NCBI GenBank assembly: GCA_028285085.1
Contig: JANQQI010000111.1
Coordinates: forward strand, 1-64,000
Reading direction: 5' to 3'
Origin: Saprospiraceae bacterium
GTDB taxonomy: Bacteria > Bacteroidota > Bacteroidia > Chitinophagales > Saprospiraceae
DNA length: 64,000 nucleotides
The stretch's first letter is position 1, and every line of letters starts with the position of its first letter. The notes beneath the pieces were generated by a model that had not been told where the DNA came from, searched no databases, and worked only from the letters and a program-made list of their open reading frames with translations. The translations under genes and the position numbers were made by a program. Shown one piece after another: positions 54,224 to 62,456 of this stretch.

Positions 54224-56806
54224 CTAATATTTCACCACCTGTACTTGTCCCCTCACTCCTTCTCCATTCAACAAAATGCGATAACTTCCGGCTGGCCAGC
54301 CACTCACATCAAAGTTCAATTGCTGCGGTCCAGCCACCAATTCTCCTTGGAACAAGCTGGCAATTTGCCGACCCATAGCATCCAAGGCTATAACTTGTAC
54401 CCGGCCATTCTCTACTAATTGATATTCCAAAGTCGCCGGCCCCAGCATCGGGTTAGGACTCACAGCCAGATCTAACTGCTTAATCTCAATATTCTCCGTA
54501 GCAATAGGCGGATTTTCCAGAAGGTCACGCTGAAAAGCCCCATTGCCGTGTGTCGCCATGCGTAATTTGCGATCTAAGGGCGAAATTTTTAAATCAAAAA
54601 CCATCACTGCTTCCGGTAAGCCTTCCTCGAAAGGTTCCCAATTGAGTCCACCATCGACAGATGCATAAATCCCCAAATCATTGCCAACATACACGATATT
54701 CGGGAAGACCGGATCTACCACAACAGCATTGGTTGGAACATCAGGCAAAATCCCACTGATGTCTGTCCAGCTTGCACCATAATCCTCGGTCTTAAATACG
54801 TGTCCGGTACCGAAACCAGAATAGGTAATATAAGCCACTGCGTCGTTTGTTGGATCAATGGTCATATCCATGGGATAGCGATCGGGTAGGTCTCCGGTGA
54901 TATCGGTGAATAGATTTCCATCTGTAGTGACAAAAACGTGTCCGCGGTTAGTTCCTAAAGGGGCTGTTGCGGCATAAACAACATCCGTATTTGTCTCCGA
55001 CATCGTCATACTTAGAATAGGATTCCCATCCAGTTGCTGGCCATTATTCAGAGCAGTCCAATTGAAGCCACCATCTGAGGTATACCCCACGACAGATGAG
55101 CCAGCATACATGACTAAGTTATCGCTGGGTGCCACCAAATAAGGCGCAATAAAGGAAATTGGTCCTTGGCGAGCGGCGCCCATATCAATCCCGGAAAAGT
55201 AATTTCCACCATCAAATGTTCGCAGCAAATTCAGGTTTTGATAGGAGGTAAAAAAGGTCAAGCCATCATCTGAAGCAATACCGGTCCAACTTCCATCACC
55301 TCCCGTTTGTAGCCGCCAAGTCAAATCACCATTCCAGCGGATGGTACCATTATCTTGCAGACCTCCCATACAAAAGCTAGGATCAGTCCTGGAAGTAGAA
55401 AAGCCATTATAAAATTGGGCGGTTTGGTAGCGACCATTAGCGCTAAACCAAGTCTGCCCGCCATCCGTAGATCGGTGGATACCACCATCACTAGCGATAT
55501 ATACGATATTAGGATTGGTTGGATGATAAATAACATCGTGGCAGTCAGAGTGTACGAAATCACCATCACCGTCCGGTCCCTCAATGGGTGGATTAGGAAA
55601 ACCTATCCCTCCGGTAGCTTCTTGCAGTAAATTAACCCCGGCATCTTCGGAGCGCCACACTTCGATTCCCACGGCAACGAGATCGTTAGGATTGGTAGGA
55701 CTCACGGCAACATCGTGGGCAAACCAGCCTTGCCAGGCCGAATAATCAAGCTGGGTTTGTACATTCCAGTTGAGCCCAAAATCATCCGAGCGACATAGCC
55801 AAGTGGCCCCATCCGCAAAGCTAAATCCATTACCAATACTGGCATACAGGATATCAGGATTAGATGGTGCAAATTTTAGTTGTGCTTTACCCGCGTAGGA
55901 AGAAGGTAAATTGCTAAAGATTTGTGTCCAGTTTTGTCCGCCATCTTCAGATCGGTAAAAGCCAAAGCCTGGTGTGTTGAAATTTCCACAAGTGGCCACC
56001 AACAAATTAGGGTTGTCCGGGTGAACGACAATATCTGTGGCCATCACAACACTAAGGACTTGTTGCCAGTTAGCCCCCGCATCGGTACTTTTATAAACGC
56101 CTTCCGTAGTCGCCGCATAAACGATATTCGCATTTTGCGGATCCACCTTGATTGCCCAAACCCCTCGATTTTGATCGTAAGACCAATCCAGGCTCTTCGT
56201 CCAACTCACACCGCTATCCGTAGATTTTAAAATGCCAATGCCGTAGCTACCACGCGTGCTTCGATAAGCTGCACCGGTGCCCGCCGCAAAATAATTATAG
56301 ACCTCACCAGTACCGATGTACATCACCGTCGAATCGCCCGGAGCAAATTCAATATAACTCACGCCCAAGACCGGAAAACCGGTAGGTACCCGTTCCCAGG
56401 CATCAATGCCTACTCCTCCACTGTAAGTCCGCCACAGCCCTCCACTCGCTGAACCAGCGTACATCGTATTGGTATTTTGCGGATTAAAGGCAAGTGCCAA
56501 GGTACGCCCACCGCGATTGTGAGGTCCCATGGTTTCCCAAGGGTCGGTGGCACTACGGCGTGTGCCTTGCTCGGACATCGCAACTTGCTCTTTTTCCCAG
56601 GCCGCGTAGTGGGCATTTTCGGGGAGCTGTGTCTCGGGATACATCTGGCGATCCCCCAAAAAGTTGAGGGCTTCATAAGCCCCAGAAATAGCAGGCGCCT
56701 CATCACGCTCCACCTGTATAGGTTGTGTCTCCGTCTGGCAGGCCCAAATCAGAGTAAGTAAAAGCATTCCGACCAGAGATCGGAGCATTGTAACGTTTCG
56801 TTTCAT
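54224..56806 (-). CDS. lipobox-bearing BNR/sortilin-like beta-propeller protein with type IX sorting domain
   Basis: 860 residues from the ATG at 56806, chosen because it gives MKRNVTMLRSLVGMLLLTLIWAC with a lipobox-like IWAC; upstream starts lack signal character. The body (about 90-770) has repeated sialidase/VPS10-type units, for example KSTDAGANWQQVL, RSEDGGQNWTQIF, RSTDGGQTWFSA and KTEDYGASWTDIS, which form one or two beta-propellers like those of Bacteroidota glycosyl hydrolase-like proteins. The end has a type A type IX sorting domain (AVSPNPMLGPATLEYQL, LDAMGRQIASLF, WPAGSYRILLNG, VQVVKY). No catalytic residues can be assigned, so it may be a binding protein. Confidence 0.83.
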   Translation of the reverse strand: MKRNVTMLRSLVGMLLLTLIWACQTETQPIQVERDEAPAISGAYEALNFLGDRQMYPETQLPENAHYAAWEKEQVAMSEQGTRRSATDPWETMGPHNRGGRTLALAFNPQNTNTMYAGSASGGLWRTYSGGVGIDAWERVPTGFPVLGVSYIEFAPGDSTVMYIGTGEVYNYFAAGTGAAYRSTRGSYGIGILKSTDSGVSWTKSLDWSYDQNRGVWAIKVDPQNANIVYAATTEGVYKSTDAGANWQQVLSVVMATDIVVHPDNPNLLVATCGNFNTPGFGFYRSEDGGQNWTQIFSNLPSSYAGKAQLKFAPSNPDILYASIGNGFSFADGATWLCRSDDFGLNWNVQTQLDYSAWQGWFAHDVAVSPTNPNDLVAVGIEVWRSEDAGVNLLQEATGGIGFPNPPIEGPDGDGDFVHSDCHDVIYHPTNPNIVYIASDGGIHRSTDGGQTWFSANGRYQTAQFYNGFSTSRTDPSFCMGGLQDNGTIRWNGDLTWRLQTGGDGSWTGIASDDGLTFFTSYQNLNLLRTFDGGNYFSGIDMGAARQGPISFIAPYLVAPSDNLVMYAGSSVVGYTSDGGFNWTALNNGQQLDGNPILSMTMSETNTDVVYAATAPLGTNRGHVFVTTDGNLFTDITGDLPDRYPMDMTIDPTNDAVAYITYSGFGTGHVFKTEDYGASWTDISGILPDVPTNAVVVDPVFPNIVYVGNDLGIYASVDGGLNWEPFEEGLPEAVMVFDLKISPLDRKLRMATHGNGAFQRDLLENPPIATENIEIKQLDLAVSPNPMLGPATLEYQLVENGRVQVIALDAMGRQIASLFQGELVAGPQQLNFDVSGWPAGSYRILLNGEGVRGQVQVVKY

Positions 56807-57018
56807 ATTTGAGATTGTTTTATCACGATCACTATTAGAAAAAGTCATCTTCCTGCCTGAATGTTCAAAGCAGCAATAACTTGGACTTTTACGTAAGCTA
56901 GGAAATGGCCAATTCAAAGCTAGCGGAAGAAATGCGGAATTGCTAGCCTCTTTCCAATTGAAAATTGGAGTGCAGTTGACAAAGCAGAAGAGTAATGCTC
57001 TGAGGAATATCAGATTTC

Positions 57019-57057
57019 CTGTCTAAACACTCGATTTTAAACCAAGTGTTTAGACAG
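57019..57057 (-). other. perfect 13-bp hairpin after the hypothetical gene at 57072
   Basis: Arms CTGTCTAAACACT and AGTGTTTAGACAG with a 13-base loop, starting 14 bases after the stop at 57072. On the transcribed strand it is not followed by a U-run, so it is a poor intrinsic terminator. Confidence 0.55.
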
Positions 57058-57071
57058 ACTGAATAGAATGG

Positions 57072-57620
57072 TTAATCATTCACACCATCCTCGTTGGACG
57101 TAGCGCCAAAGTTGATGTGATAGCCGATTTTCTTGTGCGGTTCATCATCGTCATAATCCTCCCAATTGGTGATTTCGGTAATAAACTCTTCAAGATGGCG
57201 TAAAAAGAAAGGTGCTTTGAGTTCTTCCGGGCGATAAATGCCAATAGTTTTGGGTGCCCGGGGATCACCGTAATTTTCGATAAATGGAAAGTTGATCAAG
57301 ACAATGATTTTACCATTGAACAACTGCTGGTAAATTAAAGAGCCGTTGTGCTTTATCAAATGGCGCTTAATCGTTGCACTCACTTCCTGGTACATCCCAC
57401 TTTTTACATCTCCCAGAGACAGGACGATAGCTTCCAGGTTTTCCATTTGGCCTCTAACATCAGTTTTTGCATCCAGTTCGACCGCTTTGGCTCCCTTTTC
57501 TAATTCTTCGAGGATAAAATCCTTTAAACTGTCCTTCCAAATCTGTCGATAATCACGTGTATTTTGCAGTACTTCTTTATACTGGTTCACCTTGCGAAGC
57601 AAGTTGTTGTATTCGCTCAT
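57072..57620 (-). CDS. conserved hypothetical protein
   Basis: 182 residues from the ATG at 57620 (MSEYNNLLRKVNQYKEVLQ); an upstream frame reaches 57755, but that part would overlap the divergent gene and has no coding signal. The N-terminal third is helical and charged (WKDSLKDFILEELEKGAKAVELD). The rest is mixed, with FNGKIIVLINFPFIENYGDPRAPKTIGIYRPEEL and an acidic stretch (NWEDYDDDEPHKK). No named family recognised; no signal peptide or membrane span. It is divergent from the PD-(D/E)XK-like gene at 57705. Confidence 0.7.
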   Translation of the reverse strand: MSEYNNLLRKVNQYKEVLQNTRDYRQIWKDSLKDFILEELEKGAKAVELDAKTDVRGQMENLEAIVLSLGDVKSGMYQEVSATIKRHLIKHNGSLIYQQLFNGKIIVLINFPFIENYGDPRAPKTIGIYRPEELKAPFFLRHLEEFITEITNWEDYDDDEPHKKIGYHINFGATSNEDGVND

Positions 57621-57704
57621 ATTTTCCCTTTTTGCCGAAAAGATAGATAAATTTCGAAGCATTGTTACACACTTATTGAAATAAGGTCTGTAATTTTCCA
57701 ATTG

Positions 57705-58328
57705 ATGACCTCTTCGAACACGCATTCCCAACAATTCACCGAAAGTGGACTTCAATTTTCCTTCTCACCGGACTGGATTGTACACAGCTACGACCAGCAT
57801 CGATTCTATCGCTATCTAAGTGGCGCCGGCATGAAAGGCGTTGATTTTGTGGGACTTTATCAAGATCATCTTTATCTGATTGAGGTCAAAAATTACAATG
57901 ATCGCTTGCCTCTGGATCGATACGAACCTATGGCCCAATTACTCGAAAAACCAGAAGACTACATTGAAGCCTTTTATAAAAAATTTGTGGATAGTTTAAA
58001 GCTAATCCGCATCATCCGCCGGTTCTATCGACGGCAGTGGTGGTTTCGCCGGGGCTTCTCTGCATTACAATGGTTGCTTGGCCGCCGCTGGGCGCTTCGC
58101 CGCGAAGCGGGCTTTTGGTGGACGCTCGCGGAATACGTCGAGAACAAAGAGGTCACCTACATTCTTTGGCTAGAGCTAGGGGCACACCTCCCTTCGGAAG
58201 AAGCTCGTCAATTGCGCCAAAACATCCAGGCTGGGCTGGCAGCGCGCGTAGCGGATCATCAAATGCAGGTATTGCTCGGGGATAGTCGCACTGCGTTTCT
58301 CGGGATTACGAGCGAAGCATTAGATTAA
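57705..58328 (+). CDS. hypothetical protein with a PD-(D/E)XK-like motif
   Basis: 207 residues from the ATG at 57705 (a TTG at 57702 is in frame). The segment GMKGVDFVGLYQDHLYLIEVKNYND has Asp47, Glu60 and Lys62 in the D-x12-E-x-K spacing of PD-(D/E)XK nuclease-fold proteins. After it comes a cluster of Arg and Trp (about 105-145: RIIRRFYRRQWWFRRG, GRRWALRREAGFWW), which could bind nucleic acid or membrane. The family is not recognised. It opens on the opposite strand to the gene at 57072-57620 with 84 bases between starts, so the two could be co-regulated. Confidence 0.68.
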   Translation: MTSSNTHSQQFTESGLQFSFSPDWIVHSYDQHRFYRYLSGAGMKGVDFVGLYQDHLYLIEVKNYNDRLPLDRYEPMAQLLEKPEDYIEAFYKKFVDSLKLIRIIRRFYRRQWWFRRGFSALQWLLGRRWALRREAGFWWTLAEYVENKEVTYILWLELGAHLPSEEARQLRQNIQAGLAARVADHQMQVLLGDSRTAFLGITSEALD

Positions 58329-58383
58329 ATCGTCGTGATGTCCTTTTCTAAAAAGGTTATTCTAATTAAATGTATTTATAAAC

Positions 58384-58839
58384 TTATTCTGCCAGCGCCA
58401 TCTCCTCCAAAGCAGCCATTGGGATATAGCGCAAAGCCGCAGCGTGGGTCGACGCAAGGAACACGGGTGGCGCCACCCCAGCATCATAAGCTTCTCGCCA
58501 ACGTAGAGCACAAAGGCACCAACGGTCGCCGGCCTTCAAGCCCGGAAAGTTGTAAGCAGGAAGGGGCGTGCAAAGGTCATTGCCCTTAGATTTGGTGAAA
58601 TCTAAAAAGGCCTGGGTCATTTTTGCACAGACAACATGCCGTCCGCTATCCGTAGGGCCGGTGTTACAGAATCCATCGCGGTAATAACCGGTAACCGGAT
58701 CGGTACAACAAGAGCGAAGTGCTTCGCCAAGTACATTTTTGGGCGCTTCCATAGGTGCTGATGATTTTGTGGATATAAAAAATTGAAGGGACAAGGGAAT
58801 AAGGAATAATGCCGATAGAATAGTATAGAAAGGTTTCAT
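58384..58839 (-). CDS. DUF2237-family protein with N-terminal hydrophobic segment
   Basis: 151 residues from the ATG at 58839. The conserved DUF2237 core is clear: NVLGEALRSCCTDPVTGYYRDGFCNTGP, then GRHVVCAKMTQAFLDFTKSKGNDL, PLPAYNFPGLKAGDRWCLCALRW (each in parts) and AGVAPPVFLASTHAAAL. The cysteines SCC, FCN, VCA, LCT and WCLC are the family's conserved set. In most homologs the protein starts near the MEAPKNVLG methionine and is cytoplasmic. Here MKPFYTILSALFLIPLSLQFF adds a signal-like or anchor segment. The function is unknown. Confidence 0.85.
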   Translation of the reverse strand: MKPFYTILSALFLIPLSLQFFISTKSSAPMEAPKNVLGEALRSCCTDPVTGYYRDGFCNTGPTDSGRHVVCAKMTQAFLDFTKSKGNDLCTPLPAYNFPGLKAGDRWCLCALRWREAYDAGVAPPVFLASTHAAALRYIPMAALEEMALAE

Positions 58840-59053
58840 TGGTCTAAACATTTGGTATTCATTAGGAGCAATTCGCCGGACTATCATCCTTAGAATGAGA
58901 AGATTTTGCTTGCCTGATTTATCTGTTATCTCTACAACAAGTTTTCAAATCTTGTCTGGTCAAGCAGCAATTCCCTCCCGTCCCATAACAATTACAATTC
59001 CTTCCTTTTTGTTCATCATTTCTTTTTGTAATTTGCCGCCAAAACCCCGAAAT

Positions 59054-59902
59054 ATGCGCCAACAAATAGAAACGAAAATCGACGAACTGTTTACCCCGGA
59101 AGCAGCAGAATTGCTCAAACTCCACTTGTTTCCTTGTATCCGCTTTACGATAAGCTCAGAAGCGCCACAAATTGGCGAGTCAAAATTCGGTGGACAGCCT
59201 GACCTTCCCGTCACCAATGTTTACCAACAATTAGAAACCCCACACCTGCAGCTTTTTGCTCAGATTAACATGGAAGATGTCGCCAAGAAAATTGACCTCA
59301 TCCAATTGCCCAAACAGGGCTTACTTTCCGTTTTCGGATCCTTCTATTCGCAAGATGGCACTCAGATAGCACCGGCGCTCCCCGCTTCCAAGCAAGGCTT
59401 ACAAGGCGTTTTTATACCTGACCTCACTCATATTGGCCGTAGAAATCCACAAATGTCTTATCCCGTTCTAAAAGAGCGGCGTATGGAACTCCACGCTTAT
59501 ATGGGGACTTTAAACGCTGGCGATACGCGCCTCCGTAATGTCACCTACGAGCCAGAAGCTTTCCAAAAACTACAGCAAGCTATTGCTGAACTGCACGGAT
59601 TCGATGCACACAGTAATGATCTCTTGTTTGCTTTCCCTCAGCATGAACCTTTTCAGATTGAAATGTCTTGGACTGGTTTTGATTTCGGTATTCCGCCCGA
59701 ACTTTGGAATGACGCTAAACAACAGGAGCAAATGCTGACCCGCTACGGCACCTACCAGTCGGTAGTACAAATGACCCTGAATGGGGATTACTTTGTTTCT
59801 GATCCACCGGTAGACTTCAGTGGCCATCTCCATTTGGGTGTTGCTTACAACCACTTACAACAACTGAATTTCCAGGAAATCGTCTACGCCTATCGTGAAT
59901 AG
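59054..59902 (+). CDS. DUF1963 (YwqG-like) family protein
   Basis: 282 residues from the ATG at 59054; the frame is open to 58895, but that part is not protein-like. Features of the family: SKFGGQPDLP, PHLQLFAQINMEDVA, LPKQGLLSVFGSFY and the C-terminal FSGHLHLGVAYNHLQQLNFQEIVYAYRE. Soluble, no signal peptide. The family is widespread and its function unknown. It lies between the divergent DUF2237 gene and the photolyase gene. Confidence 0.82.
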   Translation: MRQQIETKIDELFTPEAAELLKLHLFPCIRFTISSEAPQIGESKFGGQPDLPVTNVYQQLETPHLQLFAQINMEDVAKKIDLIQLPKQGLLSVFGSFYSQDGTQIAPALPASKQGLQGVFIPDLTHIGRRNPQMSYPVLKERRMELHAYMGTLNAGDTRLRNVTYEPEAFQKLQQAIAELHGFDAHSNDLLFAFPQHEPFQIEMSWTGFDFGIPPELWNDAKQQEQMLTRYGTYQSVVQMTLNGDYFVSDPPVDFSGHLHLGVAYNHLQQLNFQEIVYAYRE

Positions 59903-59938
59903 CGCTTAACTAATCCGCATTAAATTTTCGTTGCTAGT

Positions 59939-59963
59939 TAACAAAAGGGCCAATCTTTTGTTA
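59939..59963. repeat. 9-bp inverted repeat just upstream of the photolyase gene
   Basis: Arms TAACAAAAG and CTTTTGTTA flank a 7-base spacer, ending 8 bases before the ATG at 59972. It overlaps a weak promoter-like pair (TTG at 59931-59933, N19, ATCTTTTG), so it may be an operator or an RNA hairpin over the ribosome-binding region. Confidence 0.5.
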
Positions 59964-59971
59964 TCACCCCA

Positions 59972-61474
59972 ATGCCTAAGGAGAATGTGAATATTGTGTG
60001 GCTGAAGCGGGATTTACGCCTGCGCGACCATGCCCCGTTGGCCGCTGCGGTTAGCGATGGCTTGCCTTGTCTATTAATTTATGCTTTTGAGCCTTCTTTG
60101 CTACGCCTCCCGGAAAGTGATGTTAGACATTGGCGCTTTGTCTGGGAAAGCCTGGAAGATTTACAGCGACAATTAGCAGCTTACAATCAACGCATCACCA
60201 TCTGCCACGGCGAAGTGCTTCCAATTTTTGAGCAGCTGCAGCAACAGTTTCAAATCCAACACCTTTTTGCCCATCAGGAAACCGGACAAAAAATCACCTT
60301 TGATCGGGATCGTACGATCAAGCAATTTTGTCAATCGAATGGTATTACCTATCAAGAGTTTGTTCAGGATGGCGTACAGCGTGGATTGAGTCATCGCCAA
60401 GACTGGCAGGCAAGAGTAGATGCGTTTTTCAACGCCGAAGTACAACGTGCTGATCTGTCTCAATTACAGTCTTGTACTTTACCTCTGGACTTGGAACGTA
60501 AAATCGTAGGGCCTCCCCTCCCCCAGGGCATTTTGCATTCCGCGGAGCATTTTCAGCGCGGCGGCGAACGGCTTGCTTGGCGCTATTTTAGCTCCTTTCT
60601 AGATGAACGCGTAGCTGATTACAGCCGTCAATTATCCAAGCCAGCTCTTAGCCGCCGCAGTTGTAGCCGGCTCTCCACTTATCTGGCCTACGGCTGTATC
60701 AGTGCTCGGGAAGTCTGGCAATATTCAGAGCAAAAACGAAGGCAAGGACAGCAACAATGGAATATTGAAAATTTTCAATCTCGACTCTGGTGGCGTACCC
60801 ATTACATTCAAAAGCTGGAAAGTGAATGGCAGGTTGAATTTGAGCCAATCAATAAAGCCCTTTGCAATATCGATCGCCATCAGAATCGTGAGGTTTTCGA
60901 GGCCTGGGCTAGCGGTCATACCGGCATTCCTATGGTGGATGCTTCCATGCGTTCACTTATTGCTACGGGCTGGCTGAACTTCCGTATGCGGGCGATGCTG
61001 GCGACCTTTGCGACTTTTAGTTTATGGCTCGACTGGAGAATGGTGGCTACACATTTGGCCCAAGTCTTCCTGGATTATGATCCGGGCATTCACTTTCCGC
61101 AATTACAAATGCAAGCAGGCCTGACCGGTTATCACCAATTGCGTATTTTCAATCCCATTCATCAAGCCCGCGAGCACGATCCGGAGGGCATATTTATCAA
61201 AACCTGGGTACCGGAATTAGCTGCCGTGCCCGGCCCCCTTTGCGGTGATCCGTGGAACCTGCCTCCAATGGAGCAGCGATTTTATCAATTTGAGTTAGGG
61301 CGCAACTACCCGGCTCCCATTGTTGATTATGATACCGTAACACGCAAAAATCGCGATCACTACTGGCAATTTCGCCAGCAGCCCGGAGTAGCCAATCAAT
61401 TACCATTGGTATGGCGGCGTCACTGTATCCCGGAAGATATCCAGAAATACAAGACGGCATTACCCCTTCAATAA
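59972..61474 (+). CDS. cryptochrome / deoxyribodipyrimidine photolyase family protein
   Basis: 500 residues. It begins with VNIVWLKRDLRLRDHAPLAAA (antenna-binding photolyase domain, about 1-130). The FAD-binding domain contains LSTYLAYGCISAREVW, SRLWWRTHYIQKLE, HTGIPMVDASMRSLIATGWLNFRMRAML and FLDYDPGIHFPQLQMQAG, as in the two-domain photolyase/cryptochrome family. Light-driven repair of pyrimidine dimers is the likely role; a signalling cryptochrome is the alternative. Whether it repairs CPD or (6-4) lesions cannot be told. The start is right at the usual position; an inverted repeat lies just upstream. Confidence 0.92.
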   Translation: MPKENVNIVWLKRDLRLRDHAPLAAAVSDGLPCLLIYAFEPSLLRLPESDVRHWRFVWESLEDLQRQLAAYNQRITICHGEVLPIFEQLQQQFQIQHLFAHQETGQKITFDRDRTIKQFCQSNGITYQEFVQDGVQRGLSHRQDWQARVDAFFNAEVQRADLSQLQSCTLPLDLERKIVGPPLPQGILHSAEHFQRGGERLAWRYFSSFLDERVADYSRQLSKPALSRRSCSRLSTYLAYGCISAREVWQYSEQKRRQGQQQWNIENFQSRLWWRTHYIQKLESEWQVEFEPINKALCNIDRHQNREVFEAWASGHTGIPMVDASMRSLIATGWLNFRMRAMLATFATFSLWLDWRMVATHLAQVFLDYDPGIHFPQLQMQAGLTGYHQLRIFNPIHQAREHDPEGIFIKTWVPELAAVPGPLCGDPWNLPPMEQRFYQFELGRNYPAPIVDYDTVTRKNRDHYWQFRQQPGVANQLPLVWRRHCIPEDIQKYKTALPLQ

Positions 61475-61541
61475 AATTGGAATTCTTTGCTTAATTTCAA
61501 GCATGGCTGCAACCTCCAATAATCAATGGTAGCAACATCTA

Positions 61542-62012
61542 TTGGCAATTCTTATTTTGCCCTTCAACGTTATTATTGTCATTCCAACTGCCTTGCGCTG
61601 GTATTTTCAGGAAGAGTGGGAACTGAATTTTGATCTCTGGCTGGCAGGAGGATTAATATGTGTGCTGGCGGGGCTCAGTCTAATGATTTCAACGATTCGA
61701 CTATTTGTCATTATCGGGCGTGGCACCTTGGCGCCCTGGCAACCGACACAACAACTGGTTATCGCCGGCCCTTTTCGCTACCTGCGTAATCCCATGATTA
61801 CCGGTGTCCTTTTGATTTTACTAGGGGAAGTCCTACTGTTTCAATCCCGAGCCATTGCCGTATGGACAGTAGTCTTTTTTATGATTAACTATTGTTATTT
61901 TGTTTGGAAAGAAGAACCGGATTTGACCAAAAGATTTGGAGAAAGTTATCGCATTTATCGTCAGCACGTTCCCCGATGGATTCCTAGCCTACGGCCTTGG
62001 TCGCCAGATTAA
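61542..62012 (+). CDS. isoprenylcysteine carboxyl methyltransferase-like membrane protein
   Basis: 156 residues in the frame opened by a TTG at 61542; three to four membrane spans. The C-terminal half has the methyltransferase signature GPFRYLRNPMITGVLLILLGEVLLF and KEEPDLTKRFGESYRIYRQHVPRWIP, as in ICMT/PEMT family proteins that use S-adenosylmethionine. Upstream in the same frame an ATG at 61503 is followed by a TAG at 61530, so an N-terminal stretch may have been lost. The real start is unclear. The substrate is unknown. Confidence 0.72.
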   Translation: MAILILPFNVIIVIPTALRWYFQEEWELNFDLWLAGGLICVLAGLSLMISTIRLFVIIGRGTLAPWQPTQQLVIAGPFRYLRNPMITGVLLILLGEVLLFQSRAIAVWTVVFFMINYCYFVWKEEPDLTKRFGESYRIYRQHVPRWIPSLRPWSPD

Positions 62013-62021
62013 GCAGCATTC

Positions 62022-62435
62022 CTAAACCTCCCAATCTTTGCTGGTGCGATAAACTGTTCCTTTAAAAATAGCGACCGTCGCTCCCGATTCATTTTTGATA
62101 AGAACTCGATAAATCCCCACACGATGTGTAAGATGTTCCTCCTCGGCCGTAGCAATAATGCGCTCACCGGCTTTTAAGGATTGAGTGTGTGAGATGGAGG
62201 TTTCGATTGATACCGCTTGTCGACCGTGAGAGTTAGCCGCGAAAGCCAACGCACTGTCCGCTAAAGCATAAGTGATCGCACCATGAGCAATATCGAAACC
62301 ATTTAGCATTTCGGGCCGAATAGTCATCTGGAGTACCGACCGACCGGCTTCATCCACCAAACGCTCGATCCCCAACCATTGGCTGAAAGCATCGTTATGA
62401 TACATTTGATCGACTACTTGAGTAGGCGTCGGCAT
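62022..62435 (-). CDS. paaI: PaaI-family hotdog thioesterase
   Basis: 137 residues, hotdog fold. Active-site region LNGFDIAHGAITYALADSALAFAAN, with His and Asp as in PaaI thioesterases (family motif HGG-x-x-x-x-L-x-D). It removes CoA from phenylacetate intermediates (known for PaaI). It is the last gene of the minus-strand paa set, 21 bases after the 3-hydroxyacyl-CoA dehydrogenase gene, and its stop is 9 bases from the convergent ICMT-like stop. Confidence 0.88.
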   Translation of the reverse strand: MPTPTQVVDQMYHNDAFSQWLGIERLVDEAGRSVLQMTIRPEMLNGFDIAHGAITYALADSALAFAANSHGRQAVSIETSISHTQSLKAGERIIATAEEEHLTHRVGIYRVLIKNESGATVAIFKGTVYRTSKDWEV

Positions 62436-62456
62436 ATTTAAAAAGAGAGGTTAAGT

